A stretch of DNA of 64,000 nucleotides from a virus, in IMG/VR virus record IMGVR_UViG_3300035698_007174, positions 1-64,000 of that record; one strand, 5' to 3'. Below the pieces are notes generated by a model. The model was not told where the DNA came from and did no database searches. It saw only the letters and a program-made list of their open reading frames with translations. How positions within the stretch are numbered: the stretch's first letter is position 1; the number at the start of each line of letters is the position of its first letter. Of the stretch, positions 22,581-30,664 are shown one piece after another. A program made the translations under genes and the position numbers.

Positions 22581-23048
22581 ATGGTACAAGAGTATAAACA
22601 ATATGAAAAGATGATATGGAAAAATGCTTTGAACTTTTACCATAGAACTAACAATAGAATTGAACTTGACGATTTAGTAGCGGAAGGAAACTTAATTTTT
22701 ATCAAAGCATTCAAAACCTATGATCCTGAAAAAGCAGTATTCTCAACTTATCTACACACCTGTTTGCAATCGAAACTTCGGAGTTTTTGGAAAAACTACC
22801 ATAGACAAGTTAATACTGTAGATGATCCAATTGAAGATTTTGAGTTCCCTGTAGATCAAACTCCAATTGTAGTTGTTGATCAGGATTGCCAATTTGTTAT
22901 TAATTTAGTTAAGACACAAGATGATTCTATTCTTTCAACTAAAGACAAAGTAACAAAGCAAAAATTGTATATCCATTTAAAAGAGATTGGATGGAGAAGA
23001 AACAGGATACTAAATTCTTTCCAGAAGATTAGAGAAGAAGTTTTATGA
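22581..23048 (+). CDS. Sigma-70-family region 2-like protein (phage sigma factor candidate)
   Basis: The start MVQEYKQYEKMIWK (22581) follows AAGGAG by six bases; nine codons of open frame before it are unlikely. Residues 25-75 carry the region 2 pattern of sigma factors: DLVAEGNLIFIKAFKTYDPE followed by FSTYLHTCLQSKLRSFWKN. The first motif binds the RNA polymerase coiled coil and the second the -10 DNA. The C-terminal part HLKEIGWRRNRILNSFQKIR is a possible recognition helix, much reduced from region 4. At 155 residues it is ECF-sized. It could direct polymerase to phage promoters. It overlaps the next gene (ATGA). Confidence 0.75.
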   Translation: MVQEYKQYEKMIWKNALNFYHRTNNRIELDDLVAEGNLIFIKAFKTYDPEKAVFSTYLHTCLQSKLRSFWKNYHRQVNTVDDPIEDFEFPVDQTPIVVVDQDCQFVINLVKTQDDSILSTKDKVTKQKLYIHLKEIGWRRNRILNSFQKIREEVL

Positions 23049-24616
23049 AAGAATATCTGATTGTTAAAAGACAAATTGTATTGATATGGAAGAATGTTCC
23101 AAAAACAGAGTGGAATAGAATTCTTGGTACAATACAAAATATCCCAAAAAGGATTTATGATCCGTATAAAAAACTATGGTACTTACCCAGGACCTATGAA
23201 AACTTGAGAATTCTTAAACAGTTGGGGTTTGAAAAGAAGTTTAAAGGAAAGTTTGAGTTTACCCCTTTAGAGATCTCAAAACATTATGATAGTCCATTGC
23301 CTTTATTTAAGTTTCAGAGAGAAGGACTTGACTTCTTAATTACAATGGGAGGTAATGCTTTATTGGCTGATGATATGGGATTAGGGAAAACTATTCAGAC
23401 AATTTCTTATCTTGAGTATGAGAAAGAAAAAAAGACTTTGATAGTTTGTCCTTCTTGTGTAAAGTTTGTATGGGAGATGGAAATTGAAAAATGGTTAGGA
23501 GAAGAGACTTCTGTTTTTAAAAATGATAAAGAATATGTTAATACCAGAATTACAATCACTAACTATGACAGACTCTACACAAATTCATACTTCTTTAACA
23601 AACAGAATTATGAGATTATAATATTTGATGAAGCTCACATGATCAAAAATCCAGAAAGTCAGAGAGGGGCAGCGAGTAAATATTTAGCAACAAGTCCGAC
23701 TGTTAAACACGTTATTGGACTTACCGGAACTCCAGTAGAAAATAGACCAATTGACATATTTGCATTATTGCAATTAGTTAGACCTGATGTTTTCTTTAAC
23801 AAACAGAAATTTGTTGAAAGATATTGCGGGGCAAAATGGAATGGATTCGGAATAAATGATAAAGGTCATAGTAATGTGGAAGAACTAAATCAATTGTTAA
23901 TTTCTACTTGCATGATCAGGAGGACTAAAGAAGAAGTATTACCGGATCTACCGAGCAAAACAATTACTGTAATGCCAGTTGAGATTGAAAATCGAGCAAA
24001 ATATAACTTAGCCAAGAAAGATTACCTGAAGTACCTAACAAAATACGAAAATAGGGTAGAGTCCGAGTATCATCCAATGGCAAAAAGAGAGAAGTTAAAA
24101 CAAATTGCAGTTGCAGGTAAGATGAAAATGATTTACAATTTTGTTGAATCTAATATTGCTACGTCAAATCAAAAGTTAGTTATTATGTGTGTCCGTCATA
24201 GTACAATTGATTCCCTGATGGAAAAGTATGGAAAGATTGCAGTTAAAATCGATGGGAGGATTAATGACAAAGAAAGAAAAATTGCCGTTACTAGATTCCA
24301 AGAAGATCCAAAAGTTAAAATATTTGTCGGTCAAATTGTCGCTGCTGGAACGGGAATTACCCTTACTGCTGCTTCCAATGTTCTGTTCCCAGAATTCACT
24401 TATAAACCAACAGAGCATGATCAGGCAAGTGATAGAATTTATAGAATCGGACAAAAATTCCCCTGTAATATAACTTATATGATCGGGATTAATACGATTG
24501 ATGAAGAAGCTATTCAATTGTTTGATGAAAAAAGAAAAGTTATTACTGCTATTGTAGATGGTAAGGAGGTTGAGGACACTGCCGTGTTGACAGAGTTAAT
24601 TAAGAAATATCAATAA
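23045..24616 (+). CDS. SNF2/HARP-type DNA helicase
   Basis: The 523-residue protein has a short N-terminal HARP-like module (about residues 15-70, including DPYKKLWYLPRTYENL), then the SNF2 core: ADDMGLGKT (residues 108-116, Walker A), IIIFDEAHMIKN (DEAH at 195-198), LTGTPVENRPIDIFALLQ, and the second lobe with a VIMCVRHSTID segment, ATKDF-type FQEDPKVKIF, and QASDRIYRIGQ (motif VI). Such enzymes anneal or remodel forked DNA, as SMARCAL1 does. A nuclease domain is absent. It overlaps the sigma-like gene and acts at the start of replication. Confidence 0.88.
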   Translation: MKEYLIVKRQIVLIWKNVPKTEWNRILGTIQNIPKRIYDPYKKLWYLPRTYENLRILKQLGFEKKFKGKFEFTPLEISKHYDSPLPLFKFQREGLDFLITMGGNALLADDMGLGKTIQTISYLEYEKEKKTLIVCPSCVKFVWEMEIEKWLGEETSVFKNDKEYVNTRITITNYDRLYTNSYFFNKQNYEIIIFDEAHMIKNPESQRGAASKYLATSPTVKHVIGLTGTPVENRPIDIFALLQLVRPDVFFNKQKFVERYCGAKWNGFGINDKGHSNVEELNQLLISTCMIRRTKEEVLPDLPSKTITVMPVEIENRAKYNLAKKDYLKYLTKYENRVESEYHPMAKREKLKQIAVAGKMKMIYNFVESNIATSNQKLVIMCVRHSTIDSLMEKYGKIAVKIDGRINDKERKIAVTRFQEDPKVKIFVGQIVAAGTGITLTAASNVLFPEFTYKPTEHDQASDRIYRIGQKFPCNITYMIGINTIDEEAIQLFDEKRKVITAIVDGKEVEDTAVLTELIKKYQ

Positions 24617-24627
24617 GGAGATATAAT

Positions 24628-24819
24628 ATGGAAAAAAAAGTAACGAGTGTGCAATTAGTTGCATGGTGTGACTGTTTTCCTGATCGAGTTTCTAAGCAGG
24701 AAAAGGTAGGTGGAAATACTGTAGATTATTACTATTCTGATAATAGTCTCCAGCATTTAATCGGGGTTGTAGACTGGACTGAGGAAACTTGTGTGTTAGT
24801 TGTGCCAGAAGATCACTAA
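24628..24819 (+). CDS. Hypothetical protein of 63 residues
   Basis: The chain reads MEKKVTSVQLVAWCDCFPD and then DRVSKQEKVGGNTVDYYYS, ending VDWTEETCVLVVPEDH. AAGGAGATATAAT precedes the start. It is a small beta-rich protein with three Cys. Function unknown. Confidence 0.6.
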   Translation: MEKKVTSVQLVAWCDCFPDRVSKQEKVGGNTVDYYYSDNSLQHLIGVVDWTEETCVLVVPEDH

Positions 24820-24844
24820 CTTTGTCTAGGATGGGCTGTATCAA

Positions 24845-24863
24845 AAATGTAACGTTTACATTT
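24845..24863. promoter_or_regulatory. Palindromic operator overlapping a -35 box
   Basis: AAATGTAA-CGT-TTACATTT is a perfect inverted repeat with eight-base arms. Its right arm runs into the -35 box (24862) of the next promoter, so a dimeric repressor bound there would block transcription. The arms resemble sites of LacI-type regulators in having a central CG, but this match is loose. Confidence 0.65.
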
Positions 24864-24889
24864 GAGCGTAGTTATGTTTTTTGTATAAT
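24862..24889 (+). promoter_or_regulatory. Promoter of the primase operon
   Basis: TTGAGC and TATAAT are separated by 16 bases. The -10 is followed by CATACCATAAGGGAGG. Start codons downstream are the GTG near 24914 region and the ATG at 24955; the latter has AGGAG and a protein-like frame. Confidence 0.7.
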
Positions 24890-24954
24890 CATACCATAAG
24901 GGAGGTGGATTGAGTGAAGGTACTGTTTTGAACGTTTGAGAGGAGAGTGTAAAA

Positions 24955-25113
24955 ATGAGTAAAAAAAGAGACAGAAAGAAACCAACTTGTCGCAGAATAT
25001 TCGGTACACCAAAAGAAGTATTTATAATAGGAACATTAGGTGGGGAACTAGTCTATCTTTCAAAAGAAGAAATTGAAAAATTGAAAAAAACATGGGAAAA
25101 ACATAATGTTTGA
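24955..25113 (+). CDS. Small basic protein of 52 residues
   Basis: AGGAGAGTGT precedes an ATG that reads MSKKRDRKKPTCRRIFGTPK, then a strand pair (EVFIIGTLGGELVYLSKEEIE) and a Lys-rich end. Its last eight bases overlap the start of the primase gene. A basic N-terminus and coupling to primase suggest a DNA-binding helper, but this is inference. Confidence 0.55.
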   Translation: MSKKRDRKKPTCRRIFGTPKEVFIIGTLGGELVYLSKEEIEKLKKTWEKHNV

Positions 25114-25993
25114 TGTAATTAGATTTTTAAAGGACTATGGTATTCATTTTGATACTGAGGGAAAGAATACTCAAGAAGATTGGGTTCAGATCCAATGTCC
25201 TATGTGTGATGATCATGAAAATCATGGAGGGTTTAATTATGTGAAAGGTTATTTCACCTGTTGGAAATGCAAGTGGCATCCATTGGATAAAGTAATCAAA
25301 GCCTTAACTAATGAAAGTCCATACTCGATCATTGCCAAGTATGATCGGGCAGAATCAATCAGGGACAAACTGAAAAAGAAAAAGAATATTGAAAAAGTAA
25401 ATTTCATCCTGCCAGGGGAGAAAATGAGAAAATGTCACAAAAAGTATTTACTGGAAAGAAATTTTGATCCGGATTATCTTGAAGCAAAATATGGTTTGCT
25501 CGGGGTAGGTCACTTAGGAAATTATGCTTTTAGGATAGTGATTCCCATTTACTTTGAAGGTCAGATAGTTTCTTATCAGACCAGAACTATTTTAGATAAT
25601 GAGTCGGTAAAATACATAACCTGTTCTAAGGAAATGGAAATAATTCATCATAAGCATATTCTTTACAATCTTGACCATTGCCGAGAAGATTTCATTGTGG
25701 TTTGTGAAGGTGTAACTGATGTTTGGAGATTAGGTGATAATGCTGCTTGCACGTTCGGGATTGAATGGTTGACTGAACAGGCTAAACTTCTTTTAGAATA
25801 TGAGAGAGTCTTCATTCTTTTTGATCCGGAAGATCTGGCTCAAGAGCAAGCAGACAAACTGGCAATGCTTGTCAATACCCTAAAAGACAATACTTGTGAG
25901 ATGATTTTGATTCCGGCTGATTGTGACCCAGGAAAGTTATCGGATACCGATGCAAGAGATTTAATGACTGATTTAAGAAATAGATATTTCTGA
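25106..25993 (+). CDS. DNA primase, zinc-binding and TOPRIM type
   Basis: The 295-residue protein makes RNA primers. The N-terminal zinc finger has C31-P-M-C34 and C52-W-K-C55, the CHC2-like pattern. The middle (about residues 100-185) has RNFDPDYLEAKYGLLG and YQTRTILDNESVKYIT, as in the catalytic core of DnaG-like primases. The TOPRIM fold follows, with VCEGVTDVWRL (acidic residue at about 205) and ILFDPED as metal-binding acids. No helicase domain is fused; a separate DnaB-like helicase is encoded at 29054. Confidence 0.88.
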   Translation: MFDVIRFLKDYGIHFDTEGKNTQEDWVQIQCPMCDDHENHGGFNYVKGYFTCWKCKWHPLDKVIKALTNESPYSIIAKYDRAESIRDKLKKKKNIEKVNFILPGEKMRKCHKKYLLERNFDPDYLEAKYGLLGVGHLGNYAFRIVIPIYFEGQIVSYQTRTILDNESVKYITCSKEMEIIHHKHILYNLDHCREDFIVVCEGVTDVWRLGDNAACTFGIEWLTEQAKLLLEYERVFILFDPEDLAQEQADKLAMLVNTLKDNTCEMILIPADCDPGKLSDTDARDLMTDLRNRYF

Positions 25994-26022
25994 TTGAATT
26001 CCTTGCGGTAGTCTGTTATAAT
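25994..26022 (+). promoter_or_regulatory. Promoter before the winged-helix genes
   Basis: TTGAAT and TATAAT are separated by 17 bases, inside the 54-base gap after the primase gene. AAAGGAG and the ATG at 26048 follow. Confidence 0.75.
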
Positions 26023-26047
26023 TAAAAATACGACCAAAGGAGAATAT

Positions 26048-26320
26048 ATGATCACACGAAGCAAAAATCAAAATGTAATAGTAGTGAAAAATTCAATGAT
26101 TAGAGACTCAAATCTTTCTTGGGAAGCCACTGGTCTTTTAATTTATTTGCTACACTTGCCAGATAACTTCGAGATTACACTTCCAAATCTAAACAAATTA
26201 AAAAATAGTACTCCAGAAATAACAGAACGGACTTTTCACGAATTAGAAAATGCGAAGTATATTCAAGTAAGGCAAGAGGAATACTTTGTCTATGATGAAA
26301 TACAGAGAGTATGCCGATGA
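26048..26320 (+). CDS. Stand-alone winged-helix protein, paralogue of the initiator N-terminus
   Basis: The 90-residue protein has the pattern NSMIRDSNLSWEATGLLIYLLHLPDNFEITLPNL, then a recognition-helix region and KYIQVRQEEYFV wing. The following gene has the same pattern at its N-terminus (TLLDTRLSVRALGLLAYMLH). Both are the wHTH of phage replication initiators and DnaD-type proteins. A stand-alone copy could compete for the origin or regulate the next gene. The reading frames overlap by four bases. Confidence 0.7.
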   Translation: MITRSKNQNVIVVKNSMIRDSNLSWEATGLLIYLLHLPDNFEITLPNLNKLKNSTPEITERTFHELENAKYIQVRQEEYFVYDEIQRVCR

Positions 26321-27624
26321 TTATACGAATTAAAAAAAGCGGAAACTTTACTGTTATGGATAACAAAACACTTTTAGACACTAGACTGTCTGTCAGGGCT
26401 TTAGGTCTGCTTGCGTATATGTTACATTTTCCTGATGATTGGCAATTCTCTTTAAGAAACTTAGTGGAAAATAGGAAAGATGGAAAGCAAACAATCAATA
26501 CTGCGTTCAAAGAACTGGTGGATAATGGATATATAACCAAAAAAGGACAAAAAAAGGACAAAGAGGGTAGATTTTCCACGTTTGAGTATGTTGTATATGA
26601 TACACCGTGTACCGGTTTCCGGTGTGCGGAGAAACGGTGTGCGGAAAAACAGGTCACTAATAAGAATGAAGGATTACTAAGTACTAATATTAATAAGAGT
26701 AAAGGTTTTGAAGAACCTAATATTGATTTAATTCCTAAAGAAGTAAAAATAGATATATCATTCCTAATGGATAAAAAGTTTATTAATCTCATTAAGAGAT
26801 GGAATCGAGTGGGATCTCCAGCCAGCAAGCACGCAGTCAAGGGAAGCAAAACACTTGTCCTGGCTTACAAATATTGTCAACAGCTGATCTCCGGCACTTT
26901 CATTGCAGAAAATACCAATATCACAGATGAATGGTTGCAGAAAGTGAAATATAATAGACCGGAACAGAAATGGACTTGGGAAGAGATTTTTGAAGTTGTC
27001 AGATTAGTTTCTCTCCAGTATGAAGAAGGTTATTATCCCTACTCAGTAGAGGACAAAAAGAGAATACTCCCAAAATCTTTGACTACGCTATTTTACAATC
27101 CATATTCGGCAGGAAATCCATCTACTTTTTTGAGAGTATTTTCTAAACCTCCAGAGTACTTTTCTGAAAATATAAAAGAGCGGATAGACAAGTTTCCAAA
27201 GTACACAGAATTGTTCCATAAGGAGTTTTTAAAGGGAGTTGAACTTAACAAAAAAGACACAAATCTCCTGATCTATAAAGTCTCTCAGTTGGTACAAATA
27301 CAACATGATGAAGCATCATTGGATATTGTTGATGGTACACTCACAAAGTATTATCGAGATAAAATTGAGAGAGGTAACTTTTTCTCTTGGTTCGGAAGAA
27401 GAGATGAGACTTCTGTTTTTCTAAAAAGGTATCTTCAATGGTTGAATGAACTGGTTGGCTCTTGGGAAGAATACGATAGATCTATTCGGAATATTGCTAT
27501 TTCTGGTAAGTTGTGGGATAGATTTTGTTTCTGGTTTCAGGAATCTTCAGGGAATGTCCCTGTCTATGCCAGCAGTGCCTATATGCAAGATTTATTATTT
27601 CAATATAAAAACAAAAATAAATGA
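26317..27624 (+). CDS. Phage replication initiation protein (winged-helix, origin-binding)
   Basis: The ATG at 26317 overlaps the preceding TGA and has AGAGAG seven bases upstream; another ATG is at 26311. The protein has an N-terminal winged helix (about residues 20-90, with RLSVRALGLLAYMLHFPDDW), then an acidic/basic linker containing RCAEK twice in tandem, and a long C-terminal half likely to load the helicase. The tandem RCAEK is coded by two 15-base GC-rich repeats, which look like binding sites for the protein itself, as in lambda-O-like initiators. The organisation primase, initiator, helicase supports this. Confidence 0.75.
   Translation: MIIRIKKSGNFTVMDNKTLLDTRLSVRALGLLAYMLHFPDDWQFSLRNLVENRKDGKQTINTAFKELVDNGYITKKGQKKDKEGRFSTFEYVVYDTPCTGFRCAEKRCAEKQVTNKNEGLLSTNINKSKGFEEPNIDLIPKEVKIDISFLMDKKFINLIKRWNRVGSPASKHAVKGSKTLVLAYKYCQQLISGTFIAENTNITDEWLQKVKYNRPEQKWTWEEIFEVVRLVSLQYEEGYYPYSVEDKKRILPKSLTTLFYNPYSAGNPSTFLRVFSKPPEYFSENIKERIDKFPKYTELFHKEFLKGVELNKKDTNLLIYKVSQLVQIQHDEASLDIVDGTLTKYYRDKIERGNFFSWFGRRDETSVFLKRYLQWLNELVGSWEEYDRSIRNIAISGKLWDRFCFWFQESSGNVPVYASSAYMQDLLFQYKNKNK
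26620..26649 (+). repeat. Two 15-base GC-rich repeats in the initiator gene
   Basis: CGGTGTGCGGAGAAA and CGGTGTGCGGAAAAA stand back to back at 26620 and 26635, preceded by the related ACACCGTGTACCGG at 26602. They are much richer in G+C than the surrounding DNA. Candidate origin sites bound by the initiator that they encode. Confidence 0.6.
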
Positions 27625-27634
27625 GTTTCTACGG

Positions 27635-27640
27635 TATAAT
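27635..27640 (+). promoter_or_regulatory. -10 box TATAAT in a TACGGTATAATTAAATAAGGAG block
   Basis: The -10 box is preceded by TACGG and followed nine bases later by AAGGAG. A very similar block is at 35516. No standard -35 is seen, so an additional or alternative factor could be required. Confidence 0.5.
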
Positions 27641-27658
27641 TAAATAAGGAGCATATTG

Positions 27659-27922
27659 ATGGAGAAAATAGTATTGTATAGGTCTTTTAACAATGGAATG
27701 TTTGATACACCTGAACAGTGTCTTGCTTATGAAAATAAAAAAGAGTTGTCTACTCGGATCAGGGAATCACAAGTGTTAGATGCTTCTGTTTCAGAAGAGG
27801 GCATTCATATCATTTTAAAAAAAGGAAATCATAAATTTGACTTATTCATTGAAAATAATGGAGATTATGTCAATCCTGTATGGTTCATTGAAGCAATAAA
27901 ACAGGAGCGTGTTGATGATTAA
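27659..27922 (+). CDS. Hypothetical protein of 87 residues
   Basis: ATG 27659 (AAGGAG seven bases upstream) begins MEKIVLYRSFNNGMFDTPEQC. Alternating strands and a helical middle (ENKKELSTRIRESQVLD) follow, ending WFIEAIKQERVDD. Overlaps the next gene. Function unknown. Confidence 0.6.
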   Translation: MEKIVLYRSFNNGMFDTPEQCLAYENKKELSTRIRESQVLDASVSEEGIHIILKKGNHKFDLFIENNGDYVNPVWFIEAIKQERVDD

Positions 27923-28115
27923 AAAAGATATTTTATTTGATATTGGACTTTTAAAAAATAAAAAAGATGAATCTGCAATAATAACTGGTATTCAAATTGC
28001 TGTTTCAAAGGATTTGGCTGAAGGTTCAATTTGTTATGAAGTACGGGTGGGAAAGGAATATGGATCAAGAATATTTTCACAAAAAGAACTTATTGAATGG
28101 AGGGATGCTGCATGA
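27915..28115 (+). CDS. Hypothetical protein of 66 residues
   Basis: ATG 27915 follows AGGAG by seven bases and overlaps the previous gene's end. Begins MIKKDILFDIGLLKNKKDES and ends SQKELIEWRDAA. A short mixed alpha/beta chain, unidentified. Confidence 0.55.
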   Translation: MIKKDILFDIGLLKNKKDESAIITGIQIAVSKDLAEGSICYEVRVGKEYGSRIFSQKELIEWRDAA

Positions 28116-28429
28116 TTAACAGAAGATACAGAGAAAATGTAGTGATCAAGAGTAAAGAGTTGCCATTCACTGTAAATATTGCAGCTGGTGGAGCAGCTTA
28201 TGTAAATGTCGATGGTACAATGAGAAAGATGGATTCTATCTTTTTTAAGCTCACCGGATTTTGGATGCTTAGTTACAAAGAATGGAAGATTCTGGTGATT
28301 GGATATAACAAAGAAACCAAAGAGTTTAAGATACTGGTTGGGAATGAAGAAAAAGAAATTCCTCAAACATTTCCTGGGGTGTTTACTCTCAATAAAACAG
28401 AAAATGGTTATCAGGTGGTTAGGGTATGA
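28112..28429 (+). CDS. Hypothetical protein of 105 residues
   Basis: The ATG at 28112 overlaps the previous TGA and has GGAGG upstream. The chain reads MINRRYRENVVIKSKELPFT and continues with regular strands (TVNIAAGGAAYVNVDGTM, FKILVGNEEKEIPQTF), predicting a small beta-barrel domain. It is coupled with the next gene (ATGAGA). Unknown function. Confidence 0.6.
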   Translation: MINRRYRENVVIKSKELPFTVNIAAGGAAYVNVDGTMRKMDSIFFKLTGFWMLSYKEWKILVIGYNKETKEFKILVGNEEKEIPQTFPGVFTLNKTENGYQVVRV

Positions 28430-29052
28430 GAGTGTTGGTAGCTTGTGAATTCTCTGGAAGAGTTCGGGAAGCATTCAGGAGAAAAGGACATTATGCCGTT
28501 TCTTGTGATTTACTCCCTTCTGAACTCCCAGGAAGACACTATCAGAGAGATATATTTGAAGTGATTGGTAAAGGATGGGATCTTCTAATTGCTCATCCTC
28601 CCTGCACTTACTTAACGATTAGTCTGGCTTGGTGTTATTACAATCCTGAAGATAAACATCTCCCTGTAGAGCAGAAAAGACCTCATCCAAAATTTCCGGA
28701 TCGGAGACAGAGACAGGCAGATTCTATCCAATTCTTTAACAAATTGTGGAACTGCGGGATAGATAAAATCTGTGTAGAAAATCCAATCCCTCTCAAGATT
28801 TTAAAAGAAACTGTGGGTTCTTACTCTCAGATAATCCAGCCCTGGTGGTTCGGTGAAGATGCAAGCAAACAAACTTGCCTATGGTTGAAGGATCTACCTT
28901 TGTTAGTCGCAACTAACATACTGAAGAAAAAACAATATGCAAATCAAACTCCAAGTGGTCAGAACAAAGTAGGCCCGAGTGTAGATAGGTGGAAGCTACG
29001 ATCTTTGACCTATTTGGCTGTTGCAGAAGCAATGGCAGAACAATGGGGGTAA
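28426..29052 (+). CDS. Short C5-methyltransferase-like protein
   Basis: The 208-residue protein begins MRVLVACEFSGRVREAFRRKG, like the AdoMet-binding motif I of cytosine C5-methyltransferases, followed by CDLLPSE. Its PPCTYL (residues 58-63) has the catalytic-cysteine layout of motif IV (PPC), and VENP follows as in motif VI (ENV). There is no room for a target-recognition domain. Similar small proteins are annotated in phages as DNA methylases without proof. It could modify DNA or a nucleotide, or be a degenerate relative. It overlaps neighbours closely. Confidence 0.6.
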   Translation: MRVLVACEFSGRVREAFRRKGHYAVSCDLLPSELPGRHYQRDIFEVIGKGWDLLIAHPPCTYLTISLAWCYYNPEDKHLPVEQKRPHPKFPDRRQRQADSIQFFNKLWNCGIDKICVENPIPLKILKETVGSYSQIIQPWWFGEDASKQTCLWLKDLPLLVATNILKKKQYANQTPSGQNKVGPSVDRWKLRSLTYLAVAEAMAEQWG

Positions 29053-29053
29053 C

Positions 29054-30463
29054 ATGGAAATAAGTGCAAGGAAACCAGAGAATAAACCAGAAAATCGCAT
29101 TCTTATCGGAATTATTATAAGTGACCGATACATTTCAGAAATCTCCCCCCTCATTGAAACTCATCTTTTCAAAACTAAAATCTCAAAAAACATTATTAAT
29201 TGGGCATTGGATTATTTTAAACAATATAAAACTGCTCCTCACCAAGATATTATGGTGGTATATGAAGACAACGTTGAAGCTGGAGAGATCGAGGATTCCA
29301 TTATGGAATTGATTGGGAGATTCCTTCAGCAGTTGTCTTCTTTTTATCGGGAAGATAACTTTAACGAAGAGTATGAAATCGATCAAGCAATTAAGTATCT
29401 TCGGAAGAGACAATTGCAAGTATTGAAATCTGAAGTCACCTATGCTATCAATAATGATTCTTTAGAAAATGCAGAAGATCTTATTGAGAAGTTCAGGAAA
29501 ATTAAACGGGAAGACCTAGATGTACTTGACGTTTTCCAAGACGTGAAAGAAGTAATGGAATGTTTAGAACAGACTGACGATGTTCTATTTAGATTCCCTG
29601 GGGCATTGGGTGAAATGTGTGGTGACTTTGTTCGGGATGACTTAGTTTCGTTTGCAGCTCCGGCCAAGAGAGGGAAAACATGGTGGTTGATCTATACTGC
29701 AATTCTCTGTTCATTGTTGGGATTGCGAGTAGTTATGTACTCTTTTGAGATGCCCAGAAAACAAATGTTGAAAAGGATTAATCAGTTTCTATGTGGTGGT
29801 TTTTTCGGGAATAAAGGAGATCAAACTACTATGATTCCATACTTTGAATATTGGGAACAGGACGAAGAAATGTTTGTAATAGACTACAAAGAAGTCAAGG
29901 TAAGTCATATAGATTCCCAGAGAGTTCAGAAGAAATTGAAAGCTATCAATCATATTATGAGGACAGGACGTTTTAAACTGATTACTGCTCCTCCAAATAG
30001 TATGAACTGTGGTCAGATTAAACATTCATTGGATGAGTTATATGACCATTATAATTTTGTTCCAGACGTGATTATTCTCGATTATGCAGATTATATATTG
30101 CCATCGATCCAAGCGGAATACAGACACAAAGTTGATGATGTTTGGAAGTCTCTAAAGTCACTGGCCCGACAAACTCATACTTTGGTGGTGACTGCTACTC
30201 ATACGAATAAAACGACACATCATAAGGATATTAAACAAGGAGATGAATCGGAAGATAGTAGAAAAGGAAATCATGTTAGTGCTATGATTGCTCTAAATCA
30301 AACAGAGGAGGAAAAGGAAAAACAGATCACAAGAGCATCGATTACAGCCGGAAGACATATGGGATTTTTAGTGTCAAATACGGTAACAATATTGCAAAAC
30401 TTAACGATTGGAAAAACCTATATTGATTCCAGGTTTTCTAATCAAGTCAAAACTAAGGAGTAA
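29054..30463 (+). CDS. Replicative DNA helicase, DnaB-like
   Basis: The start at 29054 (MEISARKPENK) follows GGGGG by four bases. The 469-residue protein has a DnaB-like helical N-terminal domain (about residues 15-150) for primase contact, and a RecA-fold motor with Walker A APAKRGKT (202-209), a FEMPRKQMLKRI segment, Walker B VPDVIILDYADY, and VVTATHTNKTTH plus RASITAGRHMG as later motifs. The hexameric motor unwinds DNA at the fork together with the primase. It is the expected partner of the initiator and primase. Confidence 0.85.
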   Translation: MEISARKPENKPENRILIGIIISDRYISEISPLIETHLFKTKISKNIINWALDYFKQYKTAPHQDIMVVYEDNVEAGEIEDSIMELIGRFLQQLSSFYREDNFNEEYEIDQAIKYLRKRQLQVLKSEVTYAINNDSLENAEDLIEKFRKIKREDLDVLDVFQDVKEVMECLEQTDDVLFRFPGALGEMCGDFVRDDLVSFAAPAKRGKTWWLIYTAILCSLLGLRVVMYSFEMPRKQMLKRINQFLCGGFFGNKGDQTTMIPYFEYWEQDEEMFVIDYKEVKVSHIDSQRVQKKLKAINHIMRTGRFKLITAPPNSMNCGQIKHSLDELYDHYNFVPDVIILDYADYILPSIQAEYRHKVDDVWKSLKSLARQTHTLVVTATHTNKTTHHKDIKQGDESEDSRKGNHVSAMIALNQTEEEKEKQITRASITAGRHMGFLVSNTVTILQNLTIGKTYIDSRFSNQVKTKE

Positions 30464-30466
30464 ATT

Positions 30467-30652
30467 ATGGAGTACATCCGTTTAGATCAGATTGTGGCTA
30501 TATTAGATAGAGCAATGCTCAGAGCAAAGGTTATAAGTGAAAACGGAATACGCTCATGTTCTGTGAGAGATCACGAAATGGGAGAAACTACAATTGGAAT
30601 CTGTCAGCGTTTAAAAGACCATTGTAAGGATGTCGCAGTAGAAATTGAATAA
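30467..30652 (+). CDS. Hypothetical protein of 61 residues
   Basis: The chain begins MEYIRLDQIVAILDRAMLRAK and contains SCSVRDHEMGETTIGICQR. AAGGAGTAAATT precedes the ATG. A short helical protein between helicase and phosphoesterase. Function unknown. Confidence 0.6.
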   Translation: MEYIRLDQIVAILDRAMLRAKVISENGIRSCSVRDHEMGETTIGICQRLKDHCKDVAVEIE

Positions 30653-30664
30653 AAGGAGTAAATT

